The notes below the pieces were generated by a model. That model saw only the letters and a list, made by a program, of their open reading frames with translations, ran no database searches and was not told the origin of the DNA. A stretch of DNA of 64,000 nt from Luteimonas aquatica. GTDB taxonomy: Bacteria > Pseudomonadota > Gammaproteobacteria > Xanthomonadales > Xanthomonadaceae. This document shows, piece by piece, positions 8,852 through 22,841 of the stretch. The DNA lies in assembly GCF_022662575.1 (NCBI RefSeq), contig NZ_JALBFU010000010.1, positions 1-64,000 on the forward strand. Reading direction: 5' to 3'. The translations under genes and the position numbers were made by a program. Each line of letters opens with the position of its first letter. Position 1 is the first letter of the stretch.

Positions 8852-9468
8852 GGGCGCAGCAATGCGCGCGCGACCGGCAAGGCCAGGCGCGTCCATTCGG
8901 CGTACATCGCCGCGGACGGATGCAGGCCGTCCGCGGCCAGCATCGCCGGCTCGGCGCCGCGCGCGCGGCTGAGCGGGGCGATGTCGACGAAGGCGACGCC
9001 GTGCTGCGCGCAGATCTCGGCGGCGGCGGCGTTGTAGGCGTCGAGTTCGCGGGCGATGTTCGCGGTATCCCGGCCCGAGGATGCGCCAAAGGGCGTCACG
9101 CCCCAATCCGGGATCGACAGCACCAGCACGCGGTTCGGGCGCGCATCGGCGAAGCCGATGGCGCGTTCGAGCAGGGCGGCGAATTCGCCGCGGTATTCGT
9201 CGACGTCGCGGCCGCGGTACTGGTTGTTCACGCCGATGGCCAGGCTGACGAAGCCATGGGGGCCGAGCGGCAACGCGGCATCGATGGCGGCGGACAGCTC
9301 GTCGGTGGTCCAGCCGGTGGTGGCGATCACGCGCGGGGTGTCCAGCGCGATGCCTTCGGCGCGCAGCGCCCGCGCCAGTTGCGCGGGCCAGCGGTCCTCG
9401 GGCGCGACCGCCTCGCCGATGGTGTAGCTATCGCCCAGGGCGAGGTAGGAGATCGCGTCGGTCCGCAA
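8848..9468 (-). CDS. SGNH/GDSL-type hydrolase
   Basis: The 206-residue protein has SGNH block I (LALGDSYTIG, nucleophile Ser about residue 14), block III-like GVNNQYRG, and block V DGLHPS with the catalytic Asp-His pair. There is no signal peptide, so it acts in the cytoplasm. The start is TTG at 9468, supported by a GGAG 22 bases after the aminotransferase stop and by the position of block I close to the N-terminus. Its 3' end overlaps the methyltransferase start by four bases. The substrate (an ester or acyl group) is not predictable. Confidence 0.85.
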   Translation of the reverse strand: MRTDAISYLALGDSYTIGEAVAPEDRWPAQLARALRAEGIALDTPRVIATTGWTTDELSAAIDAALPLGPHGFVSLAIGVNNQYRGRDVDEYRGEFAALLERAIGFADARPNRVLVLSIPDWGVTPFGASSGRDTANIARELDAYNAAAAEICAQHGVAFVDIAPLSRARGAEPAMLAADGLHPSAAMYAEWTRLALPVARALLRP

Positions 9469-9490
9469 TGCGCCGGCTCCGCCGTGCCGC

Positions 9491-10762
9491 TCAGGCGACG
9501 GCCGCTTGCTGCGCAGAACCGTCGGCGCCCGCGCCGCCTCCGGCGCGATCGGCGCGCCGCGACAGCACGCGGTCGATGCGATGGAAGACCTCGCGCAGGG
9601 CGTCGGGCTCGGGCAGCAGGGTGACGCGGAAGTGGTTGCGGTAGGGCACGTTGAAGCTGGAGCCGGGCACGATCAGCACGTCCTCGGTTTCCAGCAGCTC
9701 CAGCGCGAAGCCGTGGTCGTCGAAGCCGCGCGCGGCATCGCCCACCACGCCCGGGAAGGCGTACAGGGCGGCCGAGGGTTCGGCCAGGTACAGGTGCTCG
9801 CTGGCCTCGCAGCTCTCGATCACCGCGCGGCGCGCTTCGTACAGGCGGCCGCCCGGTTCGCACAGCGGGGTGATGGTGTCGACGCCGTGCAGGGCCGCTT
9901 CGATGGCGAACTGTCCGGGCACGTTGGCGCACAGGCGCAATGCACCGAGCAGGTCCATGGCGTGGTGGAACTCGCCGCTGCGCAGCGGGTCGCCCGACAG
10001 CACCGCCCAGCCCACGCGCCAGCCGCAGGCGCGGTGCACCTTGGACAGGCCGCCGAAGGACAGGCACGGCACGTCGCCGGCCAGCGGCGCCACCGGCACG
10101 AAGCGGGCGCCGTCGTAGAGGATGCTGTCGTAGATCTCGTCGCACATCAGCAGCAGCTGGTGCCTGGCGGCGATGGCGACGATGCGCTCCAGCAGCTCGC
10201 GCGGATAGGCGGCGCCGGTGGGGTTGTTCGGGTTGATCAGCACGATCGCGCGGGTGCGCGAGGAGACCAGCGCCTCGATCTCGTCCGGGTCCGGGAGGAA
10301 GCCGGTGCTGGCATGGCAGCGGTAGAACACCGGGCGACCGTCGTTGAGGATGGTGGCCGCCGACCACAGCGGGTAGTCGGGCGAGGGCAGCAGCACCTCG
10401 TCGCCGGGGTTGAGCAGGGCGCGCAGCGAGAGGTCGATCAGTTCGCTGACGCCATTGCCCACGAACACGCGCTCGGGCGAGGCGTTGGGCGTGCCGCGCT
10501 GCTTGTGGAAGGCGGCGATGGCCTCGCGCGCGGCCGGCAGGCCCTGCTGGTGGGTGTAGGGATCGGTGGCGTGGATGTGGTCGGCGATGGCGCGCTGCAG
10601 ATGCTCGGGCGCGCGGAAGCCGAACGCGCCGGGGTTGCCGATGTTGAGCTTGATCTGGGTGCGGCCCTGGGCCTCCAGCTCACGGGCTCGGCGTGCCAGC
10701 TCTCCGCGGATCTCGTAACGGACTTCGGACAGGCGCTGGCGGGTGGCGATCGGCGTGGGCAT
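9491..10762 (-). CDS. alaA: Pyridoxal-phosphate aminotransferase, alanine aminotransferase (AlaA-like)
   Basis: The 423-residue protein is a fold-type I aminotransferase: substrate-binding NIGNPGAFGF near the start, VFVGNGVSELIDLS, the NPNNPTGAAYP motif, CDEIYDSILYDG, and the PLP lysine in GGLSKVHRACGWRVGW. This combination matches the AlaA/YfbQ group that interconverts pyruvate plus glutamate and alanine plus 2-oxoglutarate. A Gly/Ala-rich tail of about 20 residues extends beyond the usual end. It is the first gene of the operon with the SGNH hydrolase and methyltransferase, divergent from rsgA. Confidence 0.88.
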   Translation of the reverse strand: MPTPIATRQRLSEVRYEIRGELARRARELEAQGRTQIKLNIGNPGAFGFRAPEHLQRAIADHIHATDPYTHQQGLPAAREAIAAFHKQRGTPNASPERVFVGNGVSELIDLSLRALLNPGDEVLLPSPDYPLWSAATILNDGRPVFYRCHASTGFLPDPDEIEALVSSRTRAIVLINPNNPTGAAYPRELLERIVAIAARHQLLLMCDEIYDSILYDGARFVPVAPLAGDVPCLSFGGLSKVHRACGWRVGWAVLSGDPLRSGEFHHAMDLLGALRLCANVPGQFAIEAALHGVDTITPLCEPGGRLYEARRAVIESCEASEHLYLAEPSAALYAFPGVVGDAARGFDDHGFALELLETEDVLIVPGSSFNVPYRNHFRVTLLPEPDALREVFHRIDRVLSRRADRAGGGAGADGSAQQAAVA

Positions 10763-10928
10763 GGCGGAATGGGAGGCAAGGGGGAAAACCCCGCCAGATT
10801 AACGGATGCGGCGCGGGCGGGGCAAAGCCGGCCGCGCGACGGACGCCGCCCGTTCCGACGGTGCCCGGATGGGGATTTTCTCGGAGCGGAGGCGAGGCTC
10901 CGGTTCGAAAGACCCCGCCGGGCCTGCG

Positions 10929-10942
10929 TACAATCCCCGCCA
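10929..10942 (+). promoter_or_regulatory. -10 element placing rsgA transcription at or next to its ATG
   Basis: TACAAT at 10929-10934 is a good -10 hexamer. A start site about 7 bases downstream would coincide with ATG 10942, which has no Shine-Dalgarno sequence (upstream bases are TCCCCGCC). This suggests a leaderless mRNA. No strong -35 is visible (TTCGAA lies about 19 bases upstream). Confidence 0.45.
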
Positions 10943-12072
10943 TGCAGCTCGATTCCGACGCCGTGACGGCATTGCACGCGATCGGCTGGCCCGGCGACGG
11001 GCCGGCCGCGATGGCGGGCTGGCGCGAGGTGCTGCAGGCGCATCCGCAGGCGCGGCCGGCGCGGGTGATCGAGCAGCACCGTTCCGGCTACGTGGTGGCC
11101 GACGGCGTCGGCGACGGGTTCGCGGCGGAATCGCCGCCCGAATGGCAGCGCGCGCCCGGCTACCGCAAAGGCACGACCGCCGTCGAGCAGCGCGCGGCGG
11201 TCGGCGACTGGGTGCTGCTGGAAGGCAAGCGCATCGTCGCGCTGCTGCCGCGCCGGACCGCGATCAAGCGCGGCGCGGCCGGCGAGCACTACAAGCAGCA
11301 GGTCATCGCCGCCAACATCGATACCGTGCTGGTGGTGTGCGGACTGGACGGCGACTTCAACGCCCGCCGCATCGAACGCTACCTGCTGCTGGTGCAGGGC
11401 GGCGCGGCCCAGGCGGCCCCGGCCGCGGTTGTGGTGCTGACCAAGGCCGACCAGGAAGGCGCCGAGGCGTCCGCCGCGCTGGCCGAGCTGGCCGCGGTGG
11501 CCGGCCAGGACGTGCCGGTGTTCGCCGTCAACGCCAAGGACGGCGAGAGCGTGGCCGTGCTCGCGCCGTGGCTGCGGCCGGGCATGACCGCGGTGCTGGT
11601 CGGCAGTTCCGGCGCCGGCAAATCCACGCTGACCAATACCCTGCTCGGCATGGACAGGATGAAGACCGGCGCGGTGCGCGAACACGACGCGCGCGGCCGC
11701 CACACCACCACCTACCGCGCGCTGATCCCGCTGCCCTCCGGCGCCTGCCTGATCGACACGCCGGGCATGCGCGAGCTCAAGCCCACCGGCGAGGAGGACC
11801 TGGGCGAGGGCGGTTTCGCCGACATCGAGGCGCTGGCCGAGCAATGCCGCTTCCGCGACTGCCGCCACGAGCGCGAGCCCGGCTGCGCGGTGCGCGCGGC
11901 GATCGAGGCGGGCACGCTCGATCCGGCGCGGCTGGCCAATTATTTGAAGCTGCGCGACGAGGTCGCGGGCGCCGCCGACAGGCTGGCGACGCGGCTGACG
12001 CAGAAAGCCCATGCCAAGGTGCAGGGCAAGGCGCTGAACAAGCGCCTGGACGAGAAATACGGCAAGCACTGA
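10942..12072 (+). CDS. rsgA: Ribosome small subunit-dependent GTPase A
   Basis: The 376-residue protein is a circularly permuted GTPase: G4 (LTKAD) precedes G1 (GSSGAGKST) and G3 (DTPGM), after an OB-like N-terminal domain. A C-terminal zinc-binding module CRFRDCRHEREPGC follows, all diagnostic of RsgA/YjeQ, which releases assembly factors from the maturing 30S subunit. The first in-frame ATG that keeps family length is 10942; longer upstream frames are not supported. It is followed 29 bases later by a QEGLA-motif gene on the same strand, probably co-transcribed. Confidence 0.93.
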   Translation: MQLDSDAVTALHAIGWPGDGPAAMAGWREVLQAHPQARPARVIEQHRSGYVVADGVGDGFAAESPPEWQRAPGYRKGTTAVEQRAAVGDWVLLEGKRIVALLPRRTAIKRGAAGEHYKQQVIAANIDTVLVVCGLDGDFNARRIERYLLLVQGGAAQAAPAAVVVLTKADQEGAEASAALAELAAVAGQDVPVFAVNAKDGESVAVLAPWLRPGMTAVLVGSSGAGKSTLTNTLLGMDRMKTGAVREHDARGRHTTTYRALIPLPSGACLIDTPGMRELKPTGEEDLGEGGFADIEALAEQCRFRDCRHEREPGCAVRAAIEAGTLDPARLANYLKLRDEVAGAADRLATRLTQKAHAKVQGKALNKRLDEKYGKH

Positions 12073-12101
12073 CCGATCCCGGGAGCCACGACCGTCGGAA
12101 G

Positions 12102-13364
12102 ATGAACGACCAAGCCGCAGACATCGCCCATCACGCCGAACTCGACGCACGCATGGTCGCCGCCGTCCGCGGCATCAAGCTGCTCTCCCTGGTCAGCTGG
12201 CCGGCGAGCGCGCAGCAGCGGTTCCTCGAGCGGCACGCCCAGGGCCGGGACGAATTGCCGCACGTGGCCTACCCGAAGCTCGATTTCAGCCATACCCGGC
12301 ACGAACTCGACGCCATCGCCGCGGCCGCCGACCCCGCCCATCCGCTCGGCGCCTACCTGGTCGATTCCACGCGCAGCTGGTCGATCGCCGCCGAGCTGCT
12401 GGAAGCGCTCGGCACCGACGCGGTGAGCACGCATTCGATCCGCCTGTTCGGACGTCCCGACGAGCCGCTGCCGGGCAACGGCCCGACCGGACGCGCGGCC
12501 GCGCAGCATTTCATCGACATCGCCAACGAGCTCGACCACGAGCTGATCGCGCCGGAGGAGCAGGTGACCATCTCGGCCACCGCACTGCAGCTGCAGCTGC
12601 AGGTCGACCTGGACGGGTTCTTCGGCGAGCGGGTGATCGAGGTGACGCTCGATCCGGACATGATCGCCAAGGCCGCGGCGGGCGCGCAGCGCATCCGTCT
12701 GCGCACCGGCGCCGAGTACACCGACTACGACCGCCACCAGCTGCTGCAGCACGAGGCCTTCGTGCATTCGCTCACCGCGCTCAACGGCCGCGCCCAGCCG
12801 GTGCTGCCGAGCCTGGCGCTGTCCTCGCCGCGCACCACCGCCACCCAGGAGGGCCTGGCCACCTTCGCCGAGCAGATCACCGGCAGCATCGACATCGAGC
12901 GCATGAAGCGCGTGTCGCTGCGCATCGAGGCGGTGGCGATGGCGCTGGAGGGCGCGGATTTCATCCAGGTGTTCCGCTATTTCCTCGCCGCGGGCCAGTC
13001 GGCGGCGGAAAGCTTCGCCTCGGCGCAGCGGGTGTTCCGCGGCGTGCCGCTGGGCGGCGGGCACGCCTTCACCAAGGACACGGTGTATCTGCGCGGGCTG
13101 ATCAGCGTGCATACCTTCTTCCGCTGGTCGCTGCGCCAGGACAAGCTGCGGCTGTGCCGGCTGCTGTTCGCCGGCAAGATGACGCTCGGCGACGTGCAGC
13201 GCTTCGAGCCGCTGTTCGGCAACGGCACCCTGGTGCCGGCGCGCTACCTGCCGCAGTGGGTCTCGCGCGCCAACGGCCTGGCCGGCATGCTCGCCTTCTC
13301 GCTGTTCGCCAACCGCATCCGTCTGGACAAGGTGGACGGCGACGCGTCGACGCTCGATCTGTGA
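12102..13364 (+). CDS. QEGLA-motif protein (DUF1704-like putative metallopeptidase)
   Basis: The 420-residue product contains the signature ATQEGLATFAEQ that names this family (annotated elsewhere as flavohemoglobin expression-modulating QEGLA-motif protein) and an HExxxH-type site in LLQHEAFVHSL, as in DUF1704/KIAA0895-like putative metallopeptidases. There is no signal peptide. The start at 12102 (GGAA 3 bases upstream, weak) gives the usual length. Neither peptidase activity nor the flavohemoglobin link can be confirmed here. It follows rsgA with 29 bases between. Confidence 0.85.
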   Translation: MNDQAADIAHHAELDARMVAAVRGIKLLSLVSWPASAQQRFLERHAQGRDELPHVAYPKLDFSHTRHELDAIAAAADPAHPLGAYLVDSTRSWSIAAELLEALGTDAVSTHSIRLFGRPDEPLPGNGPTGRAAAQHFIDIANELDHELIAPEEQVTISATALQLQLQVDLDGFFGERVIEVTLDPDMIAKAAAGAQRIRLRTGAEYTDYDRHQLLQHEAFVHSLTALNGRAQPVLPSLALSSPRTTATQEGLATFAEQITGSIDIERMKRVSLRIEAVAMALEGADFIQVFRYFLAAGQSAAESFASAQRVFRGVPLGGGHAFTKDTVYLRGLISVHTFFRWSLRQDKLRLCRLLFAGKMTLGDVQRFEPLFGNGTLVPARYLPQWVSRANGLAGMLAFSLFANRIRLDKVDGDASTLDL

Positions 13365-13687
13365 CCGGGCGGATGCGGCGCACGGGAGTGGGGGCGGATG
13401 GAGCCGGCACTCCCGGCCGGTTCGCGACCGCTGCCGGCGATAGGCGCGACCTCGTCCCGGGCCGAACGTCTCTTTCCGCCTGGCCCGCGGACGCGCCGGC
13501 GGCCCGCCCTGCCTCGGTCGCCAGGACGCGCTGCCAGGCCGGGCTGCGAGCGCCGCCAGTTCCTGGAGACCTGGCGCAGCATCGTCCAGCCCCGGCCGCC
13601 GGCCGCCGCGCCCCGACCCAGCGGCCGGCTGCGTTGCCTTAGACTAGAAACCCGTCTTCGCCAAGCGGCCCCGCCGCCATCCCCCGA
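13365..13687. other. Gap without recognisable gene
   Basis: These 323 very GC-rich bases separate the QEGLA-motif gene from maeB. Short open frames are present on the + strand, but none has convincing composition or a ribosome site. TAGACT at 13641-13646 could be a -10 element for maeB. Nothing else is seen. Confidence 0.5.
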
Positions 13688-16009
<2,322 letters not shown>

Positions 16010-16036
16010 GCGCGCGGGCGCGAGGAGGACGGGGCA

Positions 16037-16963
16037 TTGGCGATGCAGCCTGAAGTGTCGGTCGTCGTCCCGAACTACAACCATGCGCCCTATCTGGCGC
16101 AGCGGATCGACTCGGTGCTGGCCCAGACCTGCCAGGACTTCGAGCTGATCCTGCTCGACGACTGCTCCACCGACGACAGCCGCGCGGTGATCGAGCGCTA
16201 TCGCGGCCACCCCCGCGTCGCGCACATCGTCTGCAACGAACGCAACGGCGGCAGCGTGTTCCAGCAATGGGACAGGGGCATCGCCTTGGCCCGGGGCCGC
16301 TACGTGTGGATCGCCGAAAGCGACGACTGGTGCGAGCCGAGCCTGCTGGACACCCTGCTGGCGGGCATGCGCGGCGATCCCGATTGCGCGATCAGCTACT
16401 GCCAGACCAGCGCCGTCGCCGACGACGGCCGCATCCTCTGGCAGTCCGGGCATCCGCGCCTGTCCGAGCGCGTGGACGGGGCCGAGTTCATCCGCAAGTA
16501 CCTTTCCCGCGTCTCGATCTACAACGCCAGCATGGCGCTGTGGCGCCGCGACCTGTATCCGCGGATCCCGCGGGATTTCACCGGCTACCGCATGTGCGGG
16601 GACTGGATGTTCTGGATCGCCCTGGCCCAGTTGGGCAACGTGCACATCAGCGGCAAGGTGCTGAGCTATTTCCGCAGGCACGGCCCGAGCTCGGTCAGTG
16701 CGCAGGTGTACGGTAGCGGCGAGAACTTCCTGGAGGAGATGCAGGTCTACGGCTGGATGTACGGCCGCGGCCTGATCGGGGACCGGGAATACAACACAGC
16801 GTTCAAGAAAAAGTATCGGGAGTTCTGGCGGGCCCGCAGGCAGATCGCCCCGGAGCTGCGCGAGCGCGTCCGCGCCCAGTTCGCGCGGCCGGCGTCGCCC
16901 AAGACCCCGCTGCTCTCGATCCGCGCCGGCCTGTGGTGGCGCGCGCTGCGCGGGCGGGCCTGA
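16037..16963 (+). CDS. Family 2 glycosyltransferase
   Basis: The 308-residue protein begins with the GT-A signature VSVVVPNYNHAPYLAQRIDS, has ILLDDCSTDDS for nucleotide-sugar binding, and ESDDW as the metal-binding DxD-type motif. No membrane segment is present, so it is a soluble or peripheral transferase building a polysaccharide, lipid or protein glycan. AGGAGG at 16023-16028 is 8 bases before TTG 16037 and 14 before ATG 16043, so TTG is the better-supported start. It lies 27 bases after maeB, unrelated by function; no other glycan genes are near. Confidence 0.88.
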   Translation: MAMQPEVSVVVPNYNHAPYLAQRIDSVLAQTCQDFELILLDDCSTDDSRAVIERYRGHPRVAHIVCNERNGGSVFQQWDRGIALARGRYVWIAESDDWCEPSLLDTLLAGMRGDPDCAISYCQTSAVADDGRILWQSGHPRLSERVDGAEFIRKYLSRVSIYNASMALWRRDLYPRIPRDFTGYRMCGDWMFWIALAQLGNVHISGKVLSYFRRHGPSSVSAQVYGSGENFLEEMQVYGWMYGRGLIGDREYNTAFKKKYREFWRARRQIAPELRERVRAQFARPASPKTPLLSIRAGLWWRALRGRA

Positions 16964-17047
16964 GCGGCGAAGCGGGGCCCCGCCTGCTAGAATTCGTACT
17001 CTAAACGACCCCCCGATGGCGCGGCCGCCAGCCGCGCGGAGCCCCCC

Positions 17048-19741
<2,694 letters not shown>

Positions 19742-20011
19742 AGCTGCATCGCATCGAATCGAATGGCCCGAGCGGCACAACGCGCCGGTCGATCCCAAGG
19801 CGCGCTTTTCCCCGGCGAGCCGGAGCGGGAATGGCGTTTGAGGGTGAGCACGCGGATGAGCTGGCGCTGACGGGAATGGCTTAACCCGCCCCTGCTGGCG
19901 CCGCGCCAGAAGCAGGCGGCCGCGGGCCTGCACGTTACGATGTCGTCCCCGCGTCCGTCCCCGTCCTAGAGTCCGCATGCCATCCCGCGCCTCAGAAGCA
20001 CTTCCGGCGAC

Positions 20012-20809
20012 ATGAGCCGGACGCCGCGCCGAACCGATTCCGGGGCGCGGGACCGGGGCGAGCGCATGCGTTCGCGGATTGCCGTGCTCGTGACGGCGTT
20101 GCTGCATCTGTCGTTGGTCTTGCTGGTGATATGGGCACCCCCGATCACCGTGACGAGGCAAGGCGGCGATGCCGGCGGCAGCATGGAGGTGACCTTCATC
20201 GACCCGTCGTTGCGGCCCTCGCCGGCCGCGCATCCGCCGGCTGCTCGCGTGGCACCACCGCGCAAGCGCGCGAAGGCCGCTCCCAAGGCCAGCCGCATCC
20301 GGACGACGCCGGTGATGCAGTCGGAGGATCCCGTGCAGCCCGACTCGGCAGCCGCTTCGGACACGATGCCACCAAGCCCGGACGAAGTGCCCGAGGCATC
20401 GCCCCACATCTGGGGACAACCGCCGGGCATGCTTGCGCAGGATTCCGGCCGCGCGAACACCGGATCGGGTCGCGGCATGGCCAGTACCCCCGGCCGCAGT
20501 GCCGGCTCGTCCGGCCCCAGCATGCAGGTGGACGGCTATGAGGTGTATTACAGCCTGGTCCGCGAAACCCATCTGCGCGCATTGCGCGACCAGGGCATGA
20601 CCGAGCTGTCTCTTCCGTTGCCGGGCACGCGGCGGCTGATGGTGTGCCCGCTGGAACTCATGCTGCGGCGCGACTCCGGCGTGTGCCGCATGGTCGAGCC
20701 GGACGCGCCGGAATTGAACGGCATCGGCGACGCGCGCGACGTCATCGATATGCGGGAGGTGTACAAGCTGGGCAAGAAGCTCTGGAGCGGACCGGGTCCG
20801 TATCGCTAG
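20012..20809 (+). CDS. TonB-like membrane-anchored protein of unknown function
   Basis: The 265-residue protein has a short cytoplasmic N-terminus, one membrane anchor (IAVLVTALLHLSLVLLVIW), a Pro/Ala/Lys-rich spacer (residues about 70-150) as in TonB/TolA-type energy transducers, and a C-terminal domain of about 90 residues with two cysteines (VCPLELM, GVCRMVEP). The C-terminal part does not show the usual TonB YP-motif, so a transducer role is doubtful. An alternative start at ATG 20066 would shorten the cytoplasmic tail. It stands alone between aceE and a decayed stretch. Function unknown. Confidence 0.7.
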   Translation: MSRTPRRTDSGARDRGERMRSRIAVLVTALLHLSLVLLVIWAPPITVTRQGGDAGGSMEVTFIDPSLRPSPAAHPPAARVAPPRKRAKAAPKASRIRTTPVMQSEDPVQPDSAAASDTMPPSPDEVPEASPHIWGQPPGMLAQDSGRANTGSGRGMASTPGRSAGSSGPSMQVDGYEVYYSLVRETHLRALRDQGMTELSLPLPGTRRLMVCPLELMLRRDSGVCRMVEPDAPELNGIGDARDVIDMREVYKLGKKLWSGPGPYR

Positions 20810-21015
20810 AACATCGCGATTTCCTTCGCGCCCTTGGGCACGACGCTCATCGACAGGCCGCCCGTCGATCCCCGGGGCAGGCCGCTTTCGACCTCCGTGG
20901 TCTTAAGCTCTGAGATGCCATTTTCGTAGAATTTTCCCCTGGATTTATAGGGGTTTTCGAGGCATCGGATCCGCGGCTGCGCCGGGTCCGGGCCGTAGAT
21001 CCGGACAACGGGTAT
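20806..21015 (-). pseudogene. Decayed minus-strand reading frame with MFS-like segment
   Basis: A frame of about 69 sense codons without a usable early start codon runs on the - strand and ends at TAG 20808-20806. It contains LENPYKSRGKFYENG and SGLPRGSTGGLSMSVVPK. The second segment aligns in the same frame with SGLPWGLMDGLSVSVVPK of the MFS transporter at 22842-24386; at DNA level 20831-20886 matches 23188-23243 at roughly 86 percent with no gaps. The first half is AT-richer than its surroundings and matches nothing I know. It is best read as a relic, possibly chimeric. A short hairpin followed by TTTT (20936-20957) on the + strand could end the upstream gene. Confidence 0.45.
20936..20957 (+). 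terminator. Weak hairpin with T-run
   Basis: CCCCT (20936-20940) pairs with AGGGG (20949-20953) around an 8-base loop and is followed by TTTT. It lies 127 bases after the stop at 20809. The short stem makes this tentative. Confidence 0.3.
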
Positions 21016-21134
21016 TCAATGGCGCGACGCGTCTCTGGTCGTCGCGTCGCGTGTCTTTGCGCCTGTTTTTCTGTCCTTGCACGTGACGGAACCCCTCGTC
21101 ATGTCTCTTCGGCTTGGTTCATGGAGGATCATCA

Positions 21135-22775
21135 ATGCGATATCTGAAACATTCGATGGCGGCCGCCCTGGCGGCCTGCCTGTGCGGGCTGGCGGCCGCC
21201 CATTGGGCGGAGGGAAGTTCTTCGGCCGGAATGGTTGCGTCGGTGTCGGCGGCGACGCCAAAGCCGGCACGGGCCGATGCGACGGCCAGGTCGTGGCTGT
21301 TCGCCAGCCCCACGATGCTGCAGTTCCACTCCGAGCATGGCGAACAGGTCTCCCGGCAGTTGAGGGTGGCCTCGAAGCTGCGCGGCATCGTCCTGGAAGC
21401 CTCCGCCAGCAGCGCCTCGATCGAGCCGAACCCGGCGGTGGTCCGCATCGACGAGCGCAATTACGCGATCACCGTACGCAGCGCCGCCGGCCTCGCGCAA
21501 GGCACCTATGCCGGCTACATCACGGTGAAGGCCTGCTACCAGGCGCCGTGTACGCAAGCGCTTCCGGGCGGCACGGCGCTGGTCGGCTACCAGATCGTCG
21601 TGGATGCCGACGGAACGGCGACGGTGGGCGAATGGCAGACCTTCCAGCGCGACGCCGGCCATTCCGGCTACGTGCCGATGACGCTGCAGCCGGCCTCGTT
21701 CGCCTACAAGTGGGAGTGGCGGCGCGCGACGCCCGGCGTGCTCGGCTTCATCAACGCCGTGGCGACCGAAGCGGGCAAGGTATTCGTCTCGGACGACGAG
21801 TATTCCGGCTCTCCCGCCATTCGCGCCCTGAAGGAAAGCGACGGGTCGCTGCTCTGGCAGCACGCGTTCACCGACTATCCCGCGCTGAATCCGCCCGCCG
21901 CCTCGGACGGCAAGGTGTACGTGACGACCACCGGGCACGAGCAGACCTTCCTCTGGGCGTTCGACTCCGCTACCGGGGCGCCCGTGTTCCAGAGCGCGTT
22001 CGGCGCGCAGTGGAGCCACCTGCTGGCGCCCACGGTCAGGGACGGCCGCGTCTTCACCAACGGCGGCTACTACGGTGGCGGCGTCTACGCCTACGACGCC
22101 GCGACCGGCGCGTCGCAATGGTCGATGTTCAGCGGCGACGACGACATGACCACGCCCGCGGTGGACGGTTCCAAGGCCTACTACTACGACGGTTCCGGAT
22201 TGCGGGTCTACGACGCGGCCACGGGCAGCGTGCAGGCCTCGATCGCCGATCCCTACGATCCCGAGCCCGACTACTCGTACCATGGCGCGCCGATGCTGGG
22301 GTCGCCCGGAAGCGTGGTCGCCTTCAGCGGCGGCGCCTTCAGCGGTCGCGCGTCCTCGAGCACCGAGCAGTACGACAGCAGGCCGCTGGTGAACTACTCG
22401 ATCGCCGAAGGCATCGCGCGCTGGCGCACCGCCAGGAACTATCTCACCCAGCCGGCGACGGCCAAGGGCGTAGTCTACGCGGCGGGCAACAACCCCAAGT
22501 CGTTCGATGCCATCGACGAGGCGACGGGAGAGGTGCTCTGGTCGTGGACTCCGGGACCGTCCGATCTGGAGTTCCACCGCAACGTGGTGGTCACCGACAA
22601 CCTCGTCTTCGTCAGCACCGATCGCGCCGTGTACGCGCTCGATCTGGCCACGCACGAGCCGGTGTGGTCGTACCCGGCGCCCGGCATGCTGGCGATCTCC
22701 GGCAGCGGCACGCTGTACATCGTCGAAGGGGCGCGCGAGCCGACGGGCAGGCTGATCGCCATCGCGCTGAAGTAG
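21135..22775 (+). CDS. Secreted PQQ-type beta-propeller protein
   Basis: The 546-residue product starts at ATG 21135, 7 bases after GGAGG. It has a signal peptide (AAALAACLCGLAAAHWA), an N-terminal beta domain (about residues 45-150) with a cysteine pair, and then repeated WD40/PQQ-like blades such as GSLLWQHAFTDY, VYAYDAATGASQW, DEATGEVLWSW and VYALDLATHEPVWSY. No enzymatic motif was recognised and no PQQ-dehydrogenase partner is nearby, so it is more likely a scaffold or binding propeller than a quinoprotein enzyme. A strong terminator follows, so it is a single-gene unit. Confidence 0.8.
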   Translation: MRYLKHSMAAALAACLCGLAAAHWAEGSSSAGMVASVSAATPKPARADATARSWLFASPTMLQFHSEHGEQVSRQLRVASKLRGIVLEASASSASIEPNPAVVRIDERNYAITVRSAAGLAQGTYAGYITVKACYQAPCTQALPGGTALVGYQIVVDADGTATVGEWQTFQRDAGHSGYVPMTLQPASFAYKWEWRRATPGVLGFINAVATEAGKVFVSDDEYSGSPAIRALKESDGSLLWQHAFTDYPALNPPAASDGKVYVTTTGHEQTFLWAFDSATGAPVFQSAFGAQWSHLLAPTVRDGRVFTNGGYYGGGVYAYDAATGASQWSMFSGDDDMTTPAVDGSKAYYYDGSGLRVYDAATGSVQASIADPYDPEPDYSYHGAPMLGSPGSVVAFSGGAFSGRASSSTEQYDSRPLVNYSIAEGIARWRTARNYLTQPATAKGVVYAAGNNPKSFDAIDEATGEVLWSWTPGPSDLEFHRNVVVTDNLVFVSTDRAVYALDLATHEPVWSYPAPGMLAISGSGTLYIVEGAREPTGRLIAIALK

Positions 22776-22808
22776 GAAGCGCGTCGCCAGGGAAGGCGGC
22801 ATGCGCGG

Positions 22809-22838
22809 GAAGGGCGGCTTCGGCCGCCCTTCTTTTTT
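22809..22838 (+). terminator. Rho-independent terminator
   Basis: GAAGGGCGGC (22809-22818), loop TTCG, GCCGCCCTTC (22823-22832), then six T. This is a textbook intrinsic terminator for the beta-propeller gene, with the stable C(UUCG)G loop. Confidence 0.92.
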
Positions 22839-22841
22839 GCC

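Noticed and set aside
22809..22838. Terminator also serving the MFS gene on the minus strand
   Set aside because: On the minus strand the stem is followed by CCCGCGC, not a T-run, so it is a + strand terminator only.
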